Notes: generated by a model from the letters alone, not told the origin. A DNA stretch of 22,582 nucleotides from CAZLCK01 sp964558235 (GCA_964558235.1 CAZLCK010000023.1:1-22582); one strand, 5' to 3'. Positions 6,998 to 15,934 are shown, counted from the stretch's first letter. Translations and numbers: made by a program.

Positions 6998-7079
6998 AAA
7001 CCATTTCAATTAAATTTCAATCTTCTTCTGTACAATGACGCCATCCAATGACGCCGTCGAAGTTACAGGAGGTTTTCTT

Positions 7080-7808
7080 TTGAGCTATCAGAGTGTTTTT
7101 AATCGGCGTGAATTGAAATATATGCTGACATCGAGCCAAAAACAGAAAATTCTTAGGGCAATAGAGCCTTATATGGAGCTAGATAAATATGGGAAAACAA
7201 CGATCCGAAACATCTATTACGACACCTCAGATTATAGGCTGATTCGTCATTCAATTGGCTCGCCCACATATAAGGAAAAACTTCGCATTCGAAGCTACTG
7301 TCAGGCTAAACCGCAGAGTACGGTGTTTGTTGAATTAAAGAAGAAATATCGAAAGGTTGTTTACAAACGTCGGATTGCCTTGCCAGAAATTGAGGCAATG
7401 CAATGGCTGTGTGGCGAAAAGCATTGCTCGGATGAGAGTCAAATAACAAAAGAGATCGATTATTTTCTAGATTATTACCAAGATCTCGTACCTGCAGTTT
7501 TTCTATCTTATGAGCGAGAAGCTTTTTATTCTAAAGATAAAGACTTATCAAATTTCCGTGTCACATTTGATAGCAATATTCTTTGTAGGCAAGAAGAGCT
7601 GTCTTTAGAGTCGGAAATCTATGGTTATCCAATTCTCCCAAAAGATATCGAGTTAATGGAGATCAAGTGCGTTGGAGCTATTCCATTGTGGATGACAAAA
7701 ATCCTTTCTAACGAGCGGATTTTCAAGGGATCGTTTTCGAAATATGGAACTGCCTATAAAACGTTAATCTATCCAAATATGAAAAAGGAGGATGCTTATT
7801 GTGCTTGA
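7080..7808 (+). CDS. VTC domain-containing protein
   Basis: A protein of 242 residues with the VTC (polyphosphate polymerase) fold of the CYTH/triphosphate-tunnel superfamily. Visible charged tunnel motifs are NRRELKYML near the N-terminus (ExKY), YKEKLRIRSY, VFVELKKKYRKVVYKRR, a late ELMEIKC and SKYGTAYKTL at the C-terminus. Eukaryotic VTC4 makes polyphosphate from ATP; the activity of short bacterial homologues beside DUF4956 genes is not established. I place the start at TTG 7080 because AGGAGG (7067-7072) lies seven bases before it. The ATG at 7035 overlaps a TACAAT -10-like box (7031-7036), which makes it a poor start. The stop overlaps the next gene by eight bases, so translation is probably coupled. 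Confidence 0.88.
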   Translation: MSYQSVFNRRELKYMLTSSQKQKILRAIEPYMELDKYGKTTIRNIYYDTSDYRLIRHSIGSPTYKEKLRIRSYCQAKPQSTVFVELKKKYRKVVYKRRIALPEIEAMQWLCGEKHCSDESQITKEIDYFLDYYQDLVPAVFLSYEREAFYSKDKDLSNFRVTFDSNILCRQEELSLESEIYGYPILPKDIELMEIKCVGAIPLWMTKILSNERIFKGSFSKYGTAYKTLIYPNMKKEDAYCA

Positions 7809-8496
7809 TAACATCTTCACAGGACTGTTCGATTCAGATGCTAGTAGCTCGATAGGTCTATCTGATTTTTTGTTATGCATAGGGTGTGCACTGCTTGTTG
7901 GCTTGATTATGGCACTTGCCTATATGTATCGCACCCGGTACACCAAAAGCTTCGTCGTAACTTTGGCGCTGCTGCCAGCTGTGGTGTGTGTAGTGATCTT
8001 GATGGTTAATGGCAACATAGGAACAGGTATAGCAGTTGCTGGAGCATTTAGCCTTGTGCGATTCCGTTCTGTTCCAGGAACAGCCAGAGAGATATGTACT
8101 CTATTTTTGGCCATGGGTGCTGGATTAATAGTAGGTATGGGATATCTAAGTTTTGCAGTTGTGTTCACCGTAATACTTTGTGCCGCATTCCTTATATATA
8201 GCAGGCTGGATTTTGGCGTCAACAAGCACAAAGCTGCATACAAGATATTTACGATCACTATTCCTGAGGATCTAGATTACACAGGCGTATTTGACGATAT
8301 TTTTGCAAAATATACGACATCTCATGAGCTTACCTATGTAAAGACTACAAATATGGGAAGCATGTTTCGTCTTACTTATCGCACAACTCTTAAAGATGCA
8401 AGCAAAGAAAAAGAGATGATTGATCAGCTTAGATGCCGTAATGGAAATTTAGAAATTTCAGTTTCTCCTCAGGAAAATTCGTCGTTTGAACTGTGA
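7801..8496 (+). CDS. DUF4956 family membrane protein
   Basis: A 231-residue membrane protein. Four or so hydrophobic segments fill the first 130 residues, with the family-typical stretch GIAVAGAFSLVRFRSVPGT followed by AREICTLFLAMGAGLIVGMGY. The remaining 90 or so residues form a soluble domain (FTITIPEDLDYTGVFDDIF through LEISVSP). I chose GTG at 7801: the strong AGGAGG (7786-7791) is nine bases before it but touches the ATG at 7792. The gene overlaps the VTC gene by eight bases and is followed 16 bp later by the lipoprotein gene. VTC and DUF4956 proteins are commonly encoded side by side, often with CotH or beta-helix carbohydrate-binding proteins, suggesting a shared cell-surface job. The biochemical role is not known. 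Confidence 0.87.
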   Translation: MLDNIFTGLFDSDASSSIGLSDFLLCIGCALLVGLIMALAYMYRTRYTKSFVVTLALLPAVVCVVILMVNGNIGTGIAVAGAFSLVRFRSVPGTAREICTLFLAMGAGLIVGMGYLSFAVVFTVILCAAFLIYSRLDFGVNKHKAAYKIFTITIPEDLDYTGVFDDIFAKYTTSHELTYVKTTNMGSMFRLTYRTTLKDASKEKEMIDQLRCRNGNLEISVSPQENSSFEL

Positions 8497-8512
8497 GAGA
8501 GGGTTTAGGTCT

Positions 8513-10352
8513 ATGAGAAAATACTTTTCAATATCTCTAAGCGTGATCATTTCTTTCACTATATTAGGCTTAAGCGGATGCTCATCGACGCAAACAGCCT
8601 CTAGCTCACAGACATCGGATGATGTTTCAGCTTCAACAATATTAGATGATATTCAAACAGATTCAGATATGTTTACAAATCGGGACTATAGGACCGATTA
8701 TGATGAAAGCGATTGTATTGAGATTCAGCTAAATGGAGATTCCGCTTCTGCTAGTTCTAGTAGTGTTCAGATTTCAGGCACAACTGTCACCATAACCGAA
8801 GAGGCGACCTACATTTTGTCAGGCACTCTTGATGATGGAATGATCATTGTAGATGCTTCTGACAGCGCGAAGATTCAACTGGTACTAAATGGTGTAGATA
8901 TTAACAGTGAGACATCTGCTGCTCTGTATATTTTAGAAGCGGATAAGGTTTTTATTACCCTTGCAGAAGGATCTGACAATTATCTATCAAATGGAGGAAC
9001 TTTTACCGCAATTGATGAGAACAACATCGATGGGGTCATCTTTTCTAAACAGGATCTAACCTTGAATGGCTCTGGCTCTTTGTCGATCGTCTCTCCAGCA
9101 GGTCATGGAATAGTCGGTAAAGATGATCTTGTAATTACAAGCGGAACCTACACGATTTCGTCTGCCTCTCATGGTTTAGAGGCTAATGACAGTATTCGCA
9201 TTACAGGTGAGACTTCAATCTCGATCTATGCTGGGAAAGATGGAATGCATGCCGAAAATGACGATGACGAAACTCTAGGATTTGTCTATATTTCAAACGG
9301 CACTATAAAGATAGAGGCGGAAGGGGACGGTATTAGCGCTGGATCATATATGCAGATTTCAGAGGGCACATTCCAAATTCTTGCCGGAGGTGGCAGCGAG
9401 AATGCTGAAGAAGAATCGTCCGATCTTTGGGGAGAATTTCAGGGCAATATGGGATCTGGACTTACTAGGAATTCAACAAACAATATGAATTCAGCGNNNN
9501 NNNNNNNNNNNNNNNNNNNNNNNNNNNNNNNNNNNNNNNNNNNNNNNNNNNNNNNNNNNNNNNNNNNNNNNNNNNNNNNNNNNNNNNNNNNNNNNNATTT
9601 TGGGCGGTACTTTTACAATTGATTCTGCAGATGATTCTGTTCATTCAAACTCCTATGTCATCGTGCAGGATGGCACCTTTGAGATTGCTTCTGGAGACGA
9701 TGCTTTCCATGCGGATGATACTTTGGTAGTCATAGATGGCCTTATCAATATAACGACCAGTTATGAGGGGCTAGAAGCGCTTAATCTGGAGATTCAAGGC
9801 GGCGAAATCACCATAGTTTCAACAGATGATGGTTTGAATGCTGCGGGAGGAACTGATAGTAGCGGAACAACCGGTGGACGAGATGGCATGTTTGATGACA
9901 ACACATGGGGAGATAATATGTCATCTTCAAATGGCACTCTTGTTATCTCTGGAGGAAATATCTATATAAATGCTTCCGGTGATGGCATAGATGCCAATGG
10001 CACTATAGAAATTTCAGGTGGTTATATCGTCGTTGTCGGTCCAACGCAAGGGGATACATCCATACTGGACTATGATATTAGTGCAGTTATTACAGGAGGC
10101 ACCTTTATTGGAACTGGAGCATCTACGATGGCTCAAACCTTCAGTGATTCTGATCAGGGTGTGATTGCTGTTAGCGTTGGTACGCAAGCGAGTGGAAATA
10201 TCACCATTACTGACTCAAATGGCAATGTTGTAATTGACTATACTCCAGAGATATCTTTTAGTGCCGTTATCATAAGCAGCCCTGATATTGTTTCTGGTGA
10301 AACTTATACTGTTACGGCAGGAACGGTATCTGGAGAAGTTGAAGCAAGTTAA
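8513..10352 (+). CDS. Cthe_2159-like beta-helix lipoprotein, interrupted by assembly gap
   Basis: The gene encodes 328 codons before the gap and 251 residues after it, open right up to the N run on both sides. The N-terminus is a lipoprotein signal, MRKYFSISLSVIISF then LGLSGC, with lipid-accepting C23, followed by a Ser/Thr/Gln-rich linker. The rest is a ladder of short strands with recurring Asp-rich turns such as KDGMHAEND, GDGISAG, ADDSVHSN, GDDAFHADD, TDDGLNAAG and GDGIDANG. This is the pattern of the Cthe_2159/DUF4353 parallel beta-helix family, which binds calcium and acidic polysaccharide. I chose ATG 8513 because it begins the signal peptide; the ORF runs back to 8486 without one. 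The apparent frame change across the gap comes from the arbitrary N length. It is probably anchored on the cell surface as the third gene of the VTC-DUF4956 operon. CotH is absent. Confidence 0.85.
9497..9596. other. Assembly gap of 100 N
   Basis: Exactly 100 N, the usual placeholder for a gap of unknown length. It falls inside the beta-helix lipoprotein gene, next to an Asn/Met/Gly/Ser-rich segment (NSTNNMNS) that may be repetitive. Confidence 0.98.
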
Positions 10353-10385
10353 TCTAAAAAAATCAAATAAGGTCTATTTTTACTC

Positions 10386-10418
10386 AAACCCCATTAATTC
10401 ATCCCATTAATGGGGTTT
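10386..10418 (+). terminator. Terminator-like hairpin after the lipoprotein operon
   Basis: AAACCCCATTAAT (10386-10398) and ATTAATGGGGTTT (10406-10418) form a perfect 13-bp stem with a 7-base loop, 33 bases past the stop codon. The T run after the stem is short, but the stem ends in TTT. An A-rich strand precedes it, so it could also work from the other side. Confidence 0.8.
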
Positions 10419-10598
10419 CATATGCCCATTATCGTCAAAAAAGGATTCTTTAATATTGAATATATCTTTTAAGAAATATCATTTAGTACTTTGATAGCCG
10501 CTTTATCCATATGAGGTAAGTTTGAGAGCAAGTTTGCAAAACTATCTCACACAGATGATTGACATTTATATGCCGCGCTGGAGTTTGAAAGGGGAGCG

Positions 10599-12122
10599 AT
10601 GGCCGTAAAGATAATCCTGCTCATTGCTTTTATTGCGATTGCCATCATTGTTGGAATATATTGCAGAAGAAATTCATCTAATGTAGATGGGTTTATTCTT
10701 GGAGGAAGAAATGTTGGGCCATGGCTTTCGGCCTTTGCGTTTGGAACATCGTATTTTAGCGCGGTAATTTTTGTTGGATATGCTGGACAATTTGGTTGGA
10801 GCTACGGAATGGCTGCCACCTGGATTGGTCTTGGAAATGCAGTCTTAGGTAGTCTTTTAGCTTGGTGGGTGCTAGGTCCTAGAACACGCGAGATGACACA
10901 GCGTCTCGGTGCTTCAACGATGCCAGAATTTTTTGGTAAGCGTTTTGATAGTAAGAGTCTACAAGTAGCTTCTGCTGCTATCATTTTTGTCTTTTTGATC
11001 CCCTACACAGCGAGTGTTTATAACGGTCTTTCGCGTCTTTTTGAGATGGCTTTTGGGATACCCTATGAAGCATGCATCATAGGTATGGCAGTTATTACCT
11101 GTATCTATGTTGTTTTGGGTGGCTATATGGCAACAGTTGTTAATGACTTTTTACAAGGCATTGTCATGCTTGTGGGTATCATCGCTGTTGTGTTCGTAGT
11201 CCTGCAAATCAATGGCGGATTCGAGCAGGCTGTTATTTCGCTTTCGCAAGTTCAGGCCGAAAACACAGAGCAACTAGGCGCGTTTACAAGTATGTTTGGT
11301 CCAGATATCGGCGGTCTGATGGGTGTTATTATCCTTACAAGTTTGGGCACGTGGGGTCTTCCTCAAATGGTGCAAAAGTTTTACGCAATTAAAAGCGGTT
11401 CTGCAATTAAGCAGGGCGCTATTATCTCCACAATCTTTGCACTTATCGTTGCTGGAGGAAGCTACTTTCTGGGCGGATTTGGACGCCTATATTCAGATCA
11501 AATAGCTGTTTCTGCCAATGGGACTCCAGTATATGACTCGATTATTCCAACTATGGTCTCGGGTCTTCCCGACTTTTTGGTTGGTCTGGTTATTGTCTTG
11601 GTCTTGTCAGCATCTATGAGCACGCTTAGCTCGTTGGTTTTGACTTCATCATCGGTTTTGACCTTAGATCTCATTAAGGGAAATGTTGTCAAAAACATGA
11701 CCGAAAAAAAGCAGCTTATTTGGATCCGTGTACTTATTGTCGTATTTATTGCAATCTCAACAGTGTTAGCGCTGGTGCAATACAACTCGTCAATTACCTT
11801 TATTGCTCAGCTAATGTCTGTGAGCTGGGGAGCCTTGGCTGGATCGTTTTTGGGCCCATTTTTCTGGGGACTTTACAGTGGAAAGATCAGCAAAGCTGGT
11901 GTTTGGGCAAGTTTTGTATGCGGCGTAGGACTTACCATCATAAATATGATATTCGGATTTACAACTCCTATTATTTGCGGAGCGATCGCTATGGTGGTCT
12001 CGCTTGCAGTTGTACCGCTTGTAAGTCTGTTTACAAAGGCAGTTCCATTTGCGATTAAACCTCCAACAGCTGATAGCGCAACCGATAGAGAAATCGATAA
12101 AAAGTATTTCCGTCTACATTAA
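10599..12122 (+). CDS. Sodium:solute symporter (SSS family)
   Basis: A 507-residue membrane protein of the sodium:solute symporter family, importing a small solute with Na+ across the cytoplasmic membrane. About 13 hydrophobic segments are visible. Family features are the first-loop motif VDGFILGGRNVGPWLSAFAF followed by a Ser-rich second helix (GTSYFSAVIFVG), GGYMATVVNDFLQGIVML around residues 174-195 and LSASMSTLSSLVLTSSSVLTLD around 335-355, which usually helps form the sodium sites. It resembles PutP-type members, but the substrate cannot be read from the sequence. GGGGAG sits before the ATG at 10599. The gene stands alone between the upstream terminator and yebC. Confidence 0.9.
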   Translation: MAVKIILLIAFIAIAIIVGIYCRRNSSNVDGFILGGRNVGPWLSAFAFGTSYFSAVIFVGYAGQFGWSYGMAATWIGLGNAVLGSLLAWWVLGPRTREMTQRLGASTMPEFFGKRFDSKSLQVASAAIIFVFLIPYTASVYNGLSRLFEMAFGIPYEACIIGMAVITCIYVVLGGYMATVVNDFLQGIVMLVGIIAVVFVVLQINGGFEQAVISLSQVQAENTEQLGAFTSMFGPDIGGLMGVIILTSLGTWGLPQMVQKFYAIKSGSAIKQGAIISTIFALIVAGGSYFLGGFGRLYSDQIAVSANGTPVYDSIIPTMVSGLPDFLVGLVIVLVLSASMSTLSSLVLTSSSVLTLDLIKGNVVKNMTEKKQLIWIRVLIVVFIAISTVLALVQYNSSITFIAQLMSVSWGALAGSFLGPFFWGLYSGKISKAGVWASFVCGVGLTIINMIFGFTTPIICGAIAMVVSLAVVPLVSLFTKAVPFAIKPPTADSATDREIDKKYFRLH

Positions 12123-12144
12123 AAGGGCTGATAATAGGGCATTT

Positions 12145-12186
12145 GTACGCTATCATTTTAGTTCGCGAGCAAAGATGATAGCGCAC
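12145..12186. promoter_or_regulatory. Inverted repeat in the yebC leader
   Basis: GTACGCTATCAT (12145-12156) pairs with ATGATAGCGCAC (12175-12186) with one mismatch, leaving an 18-base loop. It ends just before the yebC ribosome site TTGGAGG. No T run follows, so it is either an operator or a structured 5' leader rather than a simple terminator for the symporter gene. Confidence 0.5.
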
Positions 12187-12202
12187 ATTTTGGAGGATTG
12201 AG

Positions 12203-12964
12203 ATGTCAGGACATTCTAAATGGGCTACGACGAAGCATCGTAAGGCTGCACAAGATAAGAAACGCTCTGCTTTGTTCTCAAAGCTTTCGCGCAATATTAC
12301 TGTTGCTGCAAAGGAGGGCGGAGATCCAAATCCAGAGAACAATGCTTCTTTAGCAGCTGCTATTAACAAGGCAAAGGGCTATTCGCTTCCAAAGGATAAG
12401 ATCGAAAGTGCGATCAAGAAGGCTTTTGGTTCGGGCAGCGATGCGGCCAACTATGAGTCTGTAATTTATGAGGGATATGGGCCATGTGGCGTTGCAATTT
12501 ATTGCGAGGCTCTAACAGATAATCGAAATCGTACAGCGGCTGATGTTAGATCTGCTTTTTCACACTCAGGTGGAAATCTTGGAACAACTGGTTCTGTTGC
12601 TTTCCAATTTAATCGCAAAGGCCAAATTATTATCGACAAGGAGCAGTGCTCAGATGAAGATGAGCTTATGATGGTCGTTGCCGATGCTGGTGGAGACGAC
12701 TACGAAGATGCTGGTGATGAGTGGATTATCTACACGGAATTTACCGCTCTAAACGATGTCAAAAATGGCTTGGAGTCTCAAGGTATTGAGGTTAAGGGTA
12801 TGGAACCAGTTATGCTTCCAACTACTCCAACTCAGGTAAGTGTCTCAGATGCTCGTAAGGTTATGCGTCTTGTCGATAAGCTAGAAGAGCTCGAGGACCT
12901 CCAAAACGTTTATCACACTATGGAGATTACCGATGAGATTGCTGCTGCTCTCGAAGAGGACTAG
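12203..12964 (+). CDS. yebC: YebC/PmpR family protein (TACO1 family)
   Basis: A 253-residue cytoplasmic protein, the normal length for the family. The start MSGHSKWATTKHRKAAQDKKR is the diagnostic basic N-terminus, followed by FSKLSRNITVAAKEGG, NASLAAAINKAK and the central YEGYGPCGVAIYCEALTDNRNRT with GGNLGTTGSVAFQF. Members act as transcriptional regulators in some bacteria, and others help translation through difficult proline-rich stretches, like mitochondrial TACO1. Which role applies here cannot be told from sequence. TTGGAGG is well placed before the ATG. ruvC begins 17 bases after the stop, the usual linkage in many bacteria. Confidence 0.95.
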   Translation: MSGHSKWATTKHRKAAQDKKRSALFSKLSRNITVAAKEGGDPNPENNASLAAAINKAKGYSLPKDKIESAIKKAFGSGSDAANYESVIYEGYGPCGVAIYCEALTDNRNRTAADVRSAFSHSGGNLGTTGSVAFQFNRKGQIIIDKEQCSDEDELMMVVADAGGDDYEDAGDEWIIYTEFTALNDVKNGLESQGIEVKGMEPVMLPTTPTQVSVSDARKVMRLVDKLEELEDLQNVYHTMEITDEIAAALEED

Positions 12965-12981
12965 TATCTGAGTCTTCGCAA

Positions 12982-13500
12982 ATGATGTATTGCAATAGAC
13001 CATTAATAATTTTGGGTATAGATCCTGGATTAGCAAATACTGGCTGGGGTGTTATAGAGGTCGAGGGATCAAAAAAGCGCTGCATAGCCTATGGAACTAT
13101 ATCCACTTCAGCAAAAGATTCAATAGATAAACGTTTAAAAGAGATTCATGACGGCATATTAGCTGTTATCGATCGTTATCACCCAACCGAACTTGGGATC
13201 GAATCGATATTCTTTAGCGCTAATGTTAGAAGCGCTATTGCAACCGGCCAAGCTCGAGGTGCTGCTTTGGTGGCCGTTGCTGGTAAGGGTTTAGTGGTTG
13301 GAGAATACACTCCCTTGCAAATTAAAGGTGCAATTGTTGGAAACGGAACTGCTGAAAAACATCAGGTGCAATATATGGTCAGAGCGTTGCTAGGATTAGA
13401 ACATATACCAAAACCAGATCACGCAGCAGACGCTTTGGGTGCTGCAATATGCCATGCTCACTTAAGAGGCGTTCGTGCTTTAGAAAAAGATGACAAGTGA
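12982..13500 (+). CDS. ruvC: Holliday junction endonuclease RuvC
   Basis: RuvC cuts four-way DNA junctions symmetrically after RuvAB branch migration, completing recombinational repair. The 172-residue RNase H-fold protein carries GIDPGLANTGWG with D14, IESIFFSANVRSA with E74, and DHAADALGAA with H147 and D150. The third catalytic position is His instead of Asp, as in Thermus thermophilus RuvC, so this is a known functional variant. The Shine-Dalgarno is weak (GAGTCTT), and ATG 12982 or 12985 are both possible; translation may depend on coupling to yebC, 17 bases upstream. Confidence 0.95.
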   Translation: MMYCNRPLIILGIDPGLANTGWGVIEVEGSKKRCIAYGTISTSAKDSIDKRLKEIHDGILAVIDRYHPTELGIESIFFSANVRSAIATGQARGAALVAVAGKGLVVGEYTPLQIKGAIVGNGTAEKHQVQYMVRALLGLEHIPKPDHAADALGAAICHAHLRGVRALEKDDK

Positions 13501-13511
13501 CAAATGACAAG
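13491..13511 (+). repeat. Three 7-bp tandem repeats across the ruvC stop
   Basis: TGACAAG (13491-13497), TGACAAA (13498-13504) and TGACAAG (13505-13511) run across the TGA stop at 13498-13500. The rest of the 124-bp gap to ruvA holds further near-repeats of AACGA and AGCTAA words but no clear promoter. Confidence 0.7.
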
Positions 13512-13624
13512 GCAAAAACAACGAAAAAGCAGTAAGCCAAGAATAGTACGGTACAAAATTAACGAACAATATAGCTATGTATAACGAGCTAAAGCGAACA
13601 AGCTAAGGTGGAGTGAAATAAGAG

Positions 13625-14224
13625 ATGATCTCATTTTTAAAGGGTGTTTTGGAATATAAGACAACTCAAACTATAGGCTTAGACGTTAACGGAGTTGGTT
13701 TTGAAGTAATTGTTCCAACCTCTACATTAAGCTCCATTGGTCAGGGCGGAGATTACATAGTACTTCTTATCTCTATGCAAGTCCGCGAAGATAGCATCAC
13801 ATTGTATGGTTTTACATCTGAAGATGAAAAATTAGTCTTTGAAAAGCTGACAAGTGTATCTGGCGTTGGTCCAAAGGCTGCAATAAGTGCTCTTTCAACC
13901 TTTGATGCTCAAGAGATAATGAGAGCAATATCTGGAGGAGATCAGGCTAAGATCTCAAAAATACCCAATATCGGCAAAAAGACTGCCCAGCGAATCATTG
14001 TGGATCTTAAAAACGCCTTTGAAGGCTTTTTTGTTGATGATCTGCAATGGGATGAGCCAGCAGTTCAGGCAGATTTTTCGAGTATCGGTGAAGTTAAAGA
14101 CGCACTATTATCTATGGGGTTTACTACGCAAGAAGCAGATCTTGCAATCAAAGATTATACTGGTCAGGATAGAGTAGAAGATTTATTGCGATACGCTCTA
14201 AAAAAGCTTAATAGCTTAGTCTAA
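13625..14224 (+). CDS. ruvA: Holliday junction DNA helicase subunit RuvA
   Basis: RuvA is a tetramer that grips the Holliday junction and loads the RuvB motors. The 199-residue length and three-domain layout are typical. The N-terminal OB fold begins MISFLKGVLEY and includes ITLYGF (about residues 57-62). Two helix-hairpin-helix motifs follow, LTSVSGVGPKAAISAL and ISKIPNIGKKTAQRIIVDLK. The C-terminal domain that contacts RuvB has VKDALLSMGFTTQEADLAI. A purine-rich AAGGTGGAG (13605-13613) precedes the ATG at a slightly long distance. ruvB starts 32 bases after its stop, consistent with one operon. Confidence 0.96.
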   Translation: MISFLKGVLEYKTTQTIGLDVNGVGFEVIVPTSTLSSIGQGGDYIVLLISMQVREDSITLYGFTSEDEKLVFEKLTSVSGVGPKAAISALSTFDAQEIMRAISGGDQAKISKIPNIGKKTAQRIIVDLKNAFEGFFVDDLQWDEPAVQADFSSIGEVKDALLSMGFTTQEADLAIKDYTGQDRVEDLLRYALKKLNSLV

Positions 14225-14256
14225 GAGGCTGCAAAATTATAGATTAGGAATAGTCG

Positions 14257-15351
14257 ATGAGTGAAGGTTTCGCAATTTGGGAAGCTGATAATTTAGCATC
14301 GTGGGAGCCGGAGGGCAAAGATATTTCCGGTGAACTACCTGTGTCTTCAGCCAACAAAAGAACGATGGATCCTGCTCTTCATGATGAGGATTTAGGGATC
14401 GACAGATCTTTACGTCCAAAAAAGCTAGATGAATATATTGGACAGACCAGAGTCAAAGAAAATCTTCGCGTGCTAATCGATGCTGCGCTAAATCGCAAAG
14501 AAACCCTAGATCATATCTTGTTCTCTGGTCCCCCGGGTCTTGGAAAGACCACACTTGCCTCTGTTGTCGCAAATGAGCTTGGCGTTTCTATTAAGACCAC
14601 TTCTGGCCCAGCGATCGAACGTGCGGGGGATTTAGCCTCAATAATTACAAACTTAGAACGTGGAGATGTCTTATTTATAGATGAAATTCACAGGTTAAAC
14701 CACAATGTTGAAGAGGTTTTGTATCCAGCTATGGAGGACTACTTCTTAGATATTGTTATTGGAAAAGGACCTGCTGCTCGTTCGATTAGGCTAGATGTTG
14801 CTCCATTTACCTTGATAGGTGCAACTACACGTACAGGGCTTTTGACTGGACCATTGCGTGATCGTTTTGGTATGGCTTTTAGACTAGATTATTACACTAC
14901 AGATGAACTTGCACAGATTGTAGAAAGATCATCTGGAAAGCTTGGAGTTGGCATCGACTATGACGGCGCTCTAGAGATTGCGAGCAGAAGTAGAGGAACA
15001 CCCAGACTTGCAAATAGACTTCTAAAAAGAGTGCGAGATTTTGCAGAAGTTAAAGCCCAGGGTGTTATCACAGATAAGATTGCTGCCCAGGCTCTGTCGT
15101 TTTTTGAAGTGGATGAACTTGGGCTTGATGTTACAGACAATAAAATACTTTCGCTTCTTACGCAGACTTTTGCTGGCAGGCCAGTAGGTCTAAACACATT
15201 AGCCTCAGCTTTGGGTGAAGATCCAGCTACAGTGGAGGATGTATATGAGCCTTTTTTGTTGCAATTAGGCTTATTGGACAGGACAGCTAAGGGGCGTGTT
15301 GCTACCAAAAGAGCGTATGAGCACTTGGGGCTTAAATATCCTTTAGAATAG
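14257..15351 (+). CDS. ruvB: Holliday junction DNA helicase motor RuvB
   Basis: RuvB forms hexameric AAA+ rings that pump DNA through the RuvA-bound junction. The 364-residue protein shows Walker A GPPGLGKTT (91-99), Walker B LFIDEIHRL, the sensor strand LIGATTRTG, the arginine finger in LRDRFGM, and the C-terminal winged helix (RPVGLNTLASALGEDPATVEDVYEPFLL cut short here as the DNA-binding part). About 45 residues precede the usual RuvB core start LRPKKLDEYIGQ, more than in many homologues; they are acidic and probably flexible. TTAGGAA before the ATG at 14257 supports the start; an internal ATG at codon 37 lacks a ribosome site. Confidence 0.96.
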   Translation: MSEGFAIWEADNLASWEPEGKDISGELPVSSANKRTMDPALHDEDLGIDRSLRPKKLDEYIGQTRVKENLRVLIDAALNRKETLDHILFSGPPGLGKTTLASVVANELGVSIKTTSGPAIERAGDLASIITNLERGDVLFIDEIHRLNHNVEEVLYPAMEDYFLDIVIGKGPAARSIRLDVAPFTLIGATTRTGLLTGPLRDRFGMAFRLDYYTTDELAQIVERSSGKLGVGIDYDGALEIASRSRGTPRLANRLLKRVRDFAEVKAQGVITDKIAAQALSFFEVDELGLDVTDNKILSLLTQTFAGRPVGLNTLASALGEDPATVEDVYEPFLLQLGLLDRTAKGRVATKRAYEHLGLKYPLE

Positions 15352-15360
15352 CTTTCTTTT

Positions 15361-15369
15361 TGGTATAAA
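15361..15369 (+). promoter_or_regulatory. Extended -10 promoter element after ruvB
   Basis: TGGTATAAA matches the extended -10 pattern TGnTATAAT, with no convincing -35. It lies just after ruvB and would drive the gene whose start is lost in the gap. Confidence 0.45.
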
Positions 15370-15396
15370 TCGTACCTAATGATTGTTTGTATATAT

Positions 15397-15496
15397 NNNN
15401 NNNNNNNNNNNNNNNNNNNNNNNNNNNNNNNNNNNNNNNNNNNNNNNNNNNNNNNNNNNNNNNNNNNNNNNNNNNNNNNNNNNNNNNNNNNNNNNN
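15397..15496. other. Assembly gap of 100 N
   Basis: Exactly 100 N, a placeholder of unknown true length. It hides the start of the gene ending at 15820 and possibly other sequence. Confidence 0.98.
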
Positions 15497-15820
15497 CTAG
15501 CAAAGTATGTTGTGCATACGATTTTGCTAGAAGCAAAGATACTAGAGGCTGAGGAGCGCATGGGTGTTGCGCAGAGTCGCCGAGAGCAGGCTGTAGAGAT
15601 CGCAAAGGCTTTTGGAGTAGAGTTACCTGCCGAAGACATTTCAGCCCAAGCCCTAGTTGATCTATTTGATAACGATTTTGGCAATAAAGATTCAGATACA
15701 AACGACATCTCGTCTAAAGAAGCTTATAGCCAAGATATCGTAGAAGAACAGAGAAAAATTAGCGAGAGATATAAGACATCTGGGCTTACACTCGATGATT
15801 TGAAAATGGATGATTTATAA
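15497..15820 (+). CDS. C-terminal part of an unknown protein, start lost in gap
   Basis: The frame is open from the first base after the gap to the TAA at 15820, giving 107 residues. It begins LAKYVVHTILLEAKILEAEERMG, a helix with coiled-coil character. A region like AVEIAKAFGVELPAEDISAQALVDLF follows, then an acidic, Ser/Asp-rich stretch, and the protein ends LTLDDLKMDDL. There are no cysteines or catalytic motifs in the visible part. I do not recognise the family. Same-strand position between ruvB and the 320-residue coiled-coil gene makes a small operon with the latter possible. Confidence 0.6.
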   Translation, partial: LAKYVVHTILLEAKILEAEERMGVAQSRREQAVEIAKAFGVELPAEDISAQALVDLFDNDFGNKDSDTNDISSKEAYSQDIVEEQRKISERYKTSGLTLDDLKMDDL

Positions 15821-15882
15821 AAATTAACATTTAGTAGGTAATTTGTGCTTCGTGTTAAATAAGATAGATAAAAGTAGAATTC

Positions 15883-15910
15883 GTAAATTGAAGTATGTAA
15901 ATTGAAGTAC
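15883..15910 (+). repeat. 14-bp tandem duplication
   Basis: GTAAATTGAAGTAT (15883-15896) is followed directly by GTAAATTGAAGTAC (15897-15910), 25 bases before the next start codon. Confidence 0.8.
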
Positions 15911-15934
15911 AGCTTATGTAAGGGGCTTTAAGCG

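Noticed and set aside
7035..7079. Upstream ATG for the VTC protein
   Set aside because: It overlaps a -10-like TACAAT and lies in a small AATGACGCC duplication; the TTG at 7080 has AGGAGG.
9497..9622. Frameshift splitting the beta-helix lipoprotein into two genes
   Set aside because: The frame change comes only from the arbitrary length of the N run; coding is open to both gap edges with the same repeat pattern.
10559..10564. TTGACA as a -35 for the symporter
   Set aside because: No acceptable -10 lies 16-18 bases downstream, and the position is too close to the ribosome site.
12982..13500. Inactive RuvC because the third catalytic Asp is His
   Set aside because: The same His is present in active Thermus thermophilus RuvC, so it is a known functional variant.
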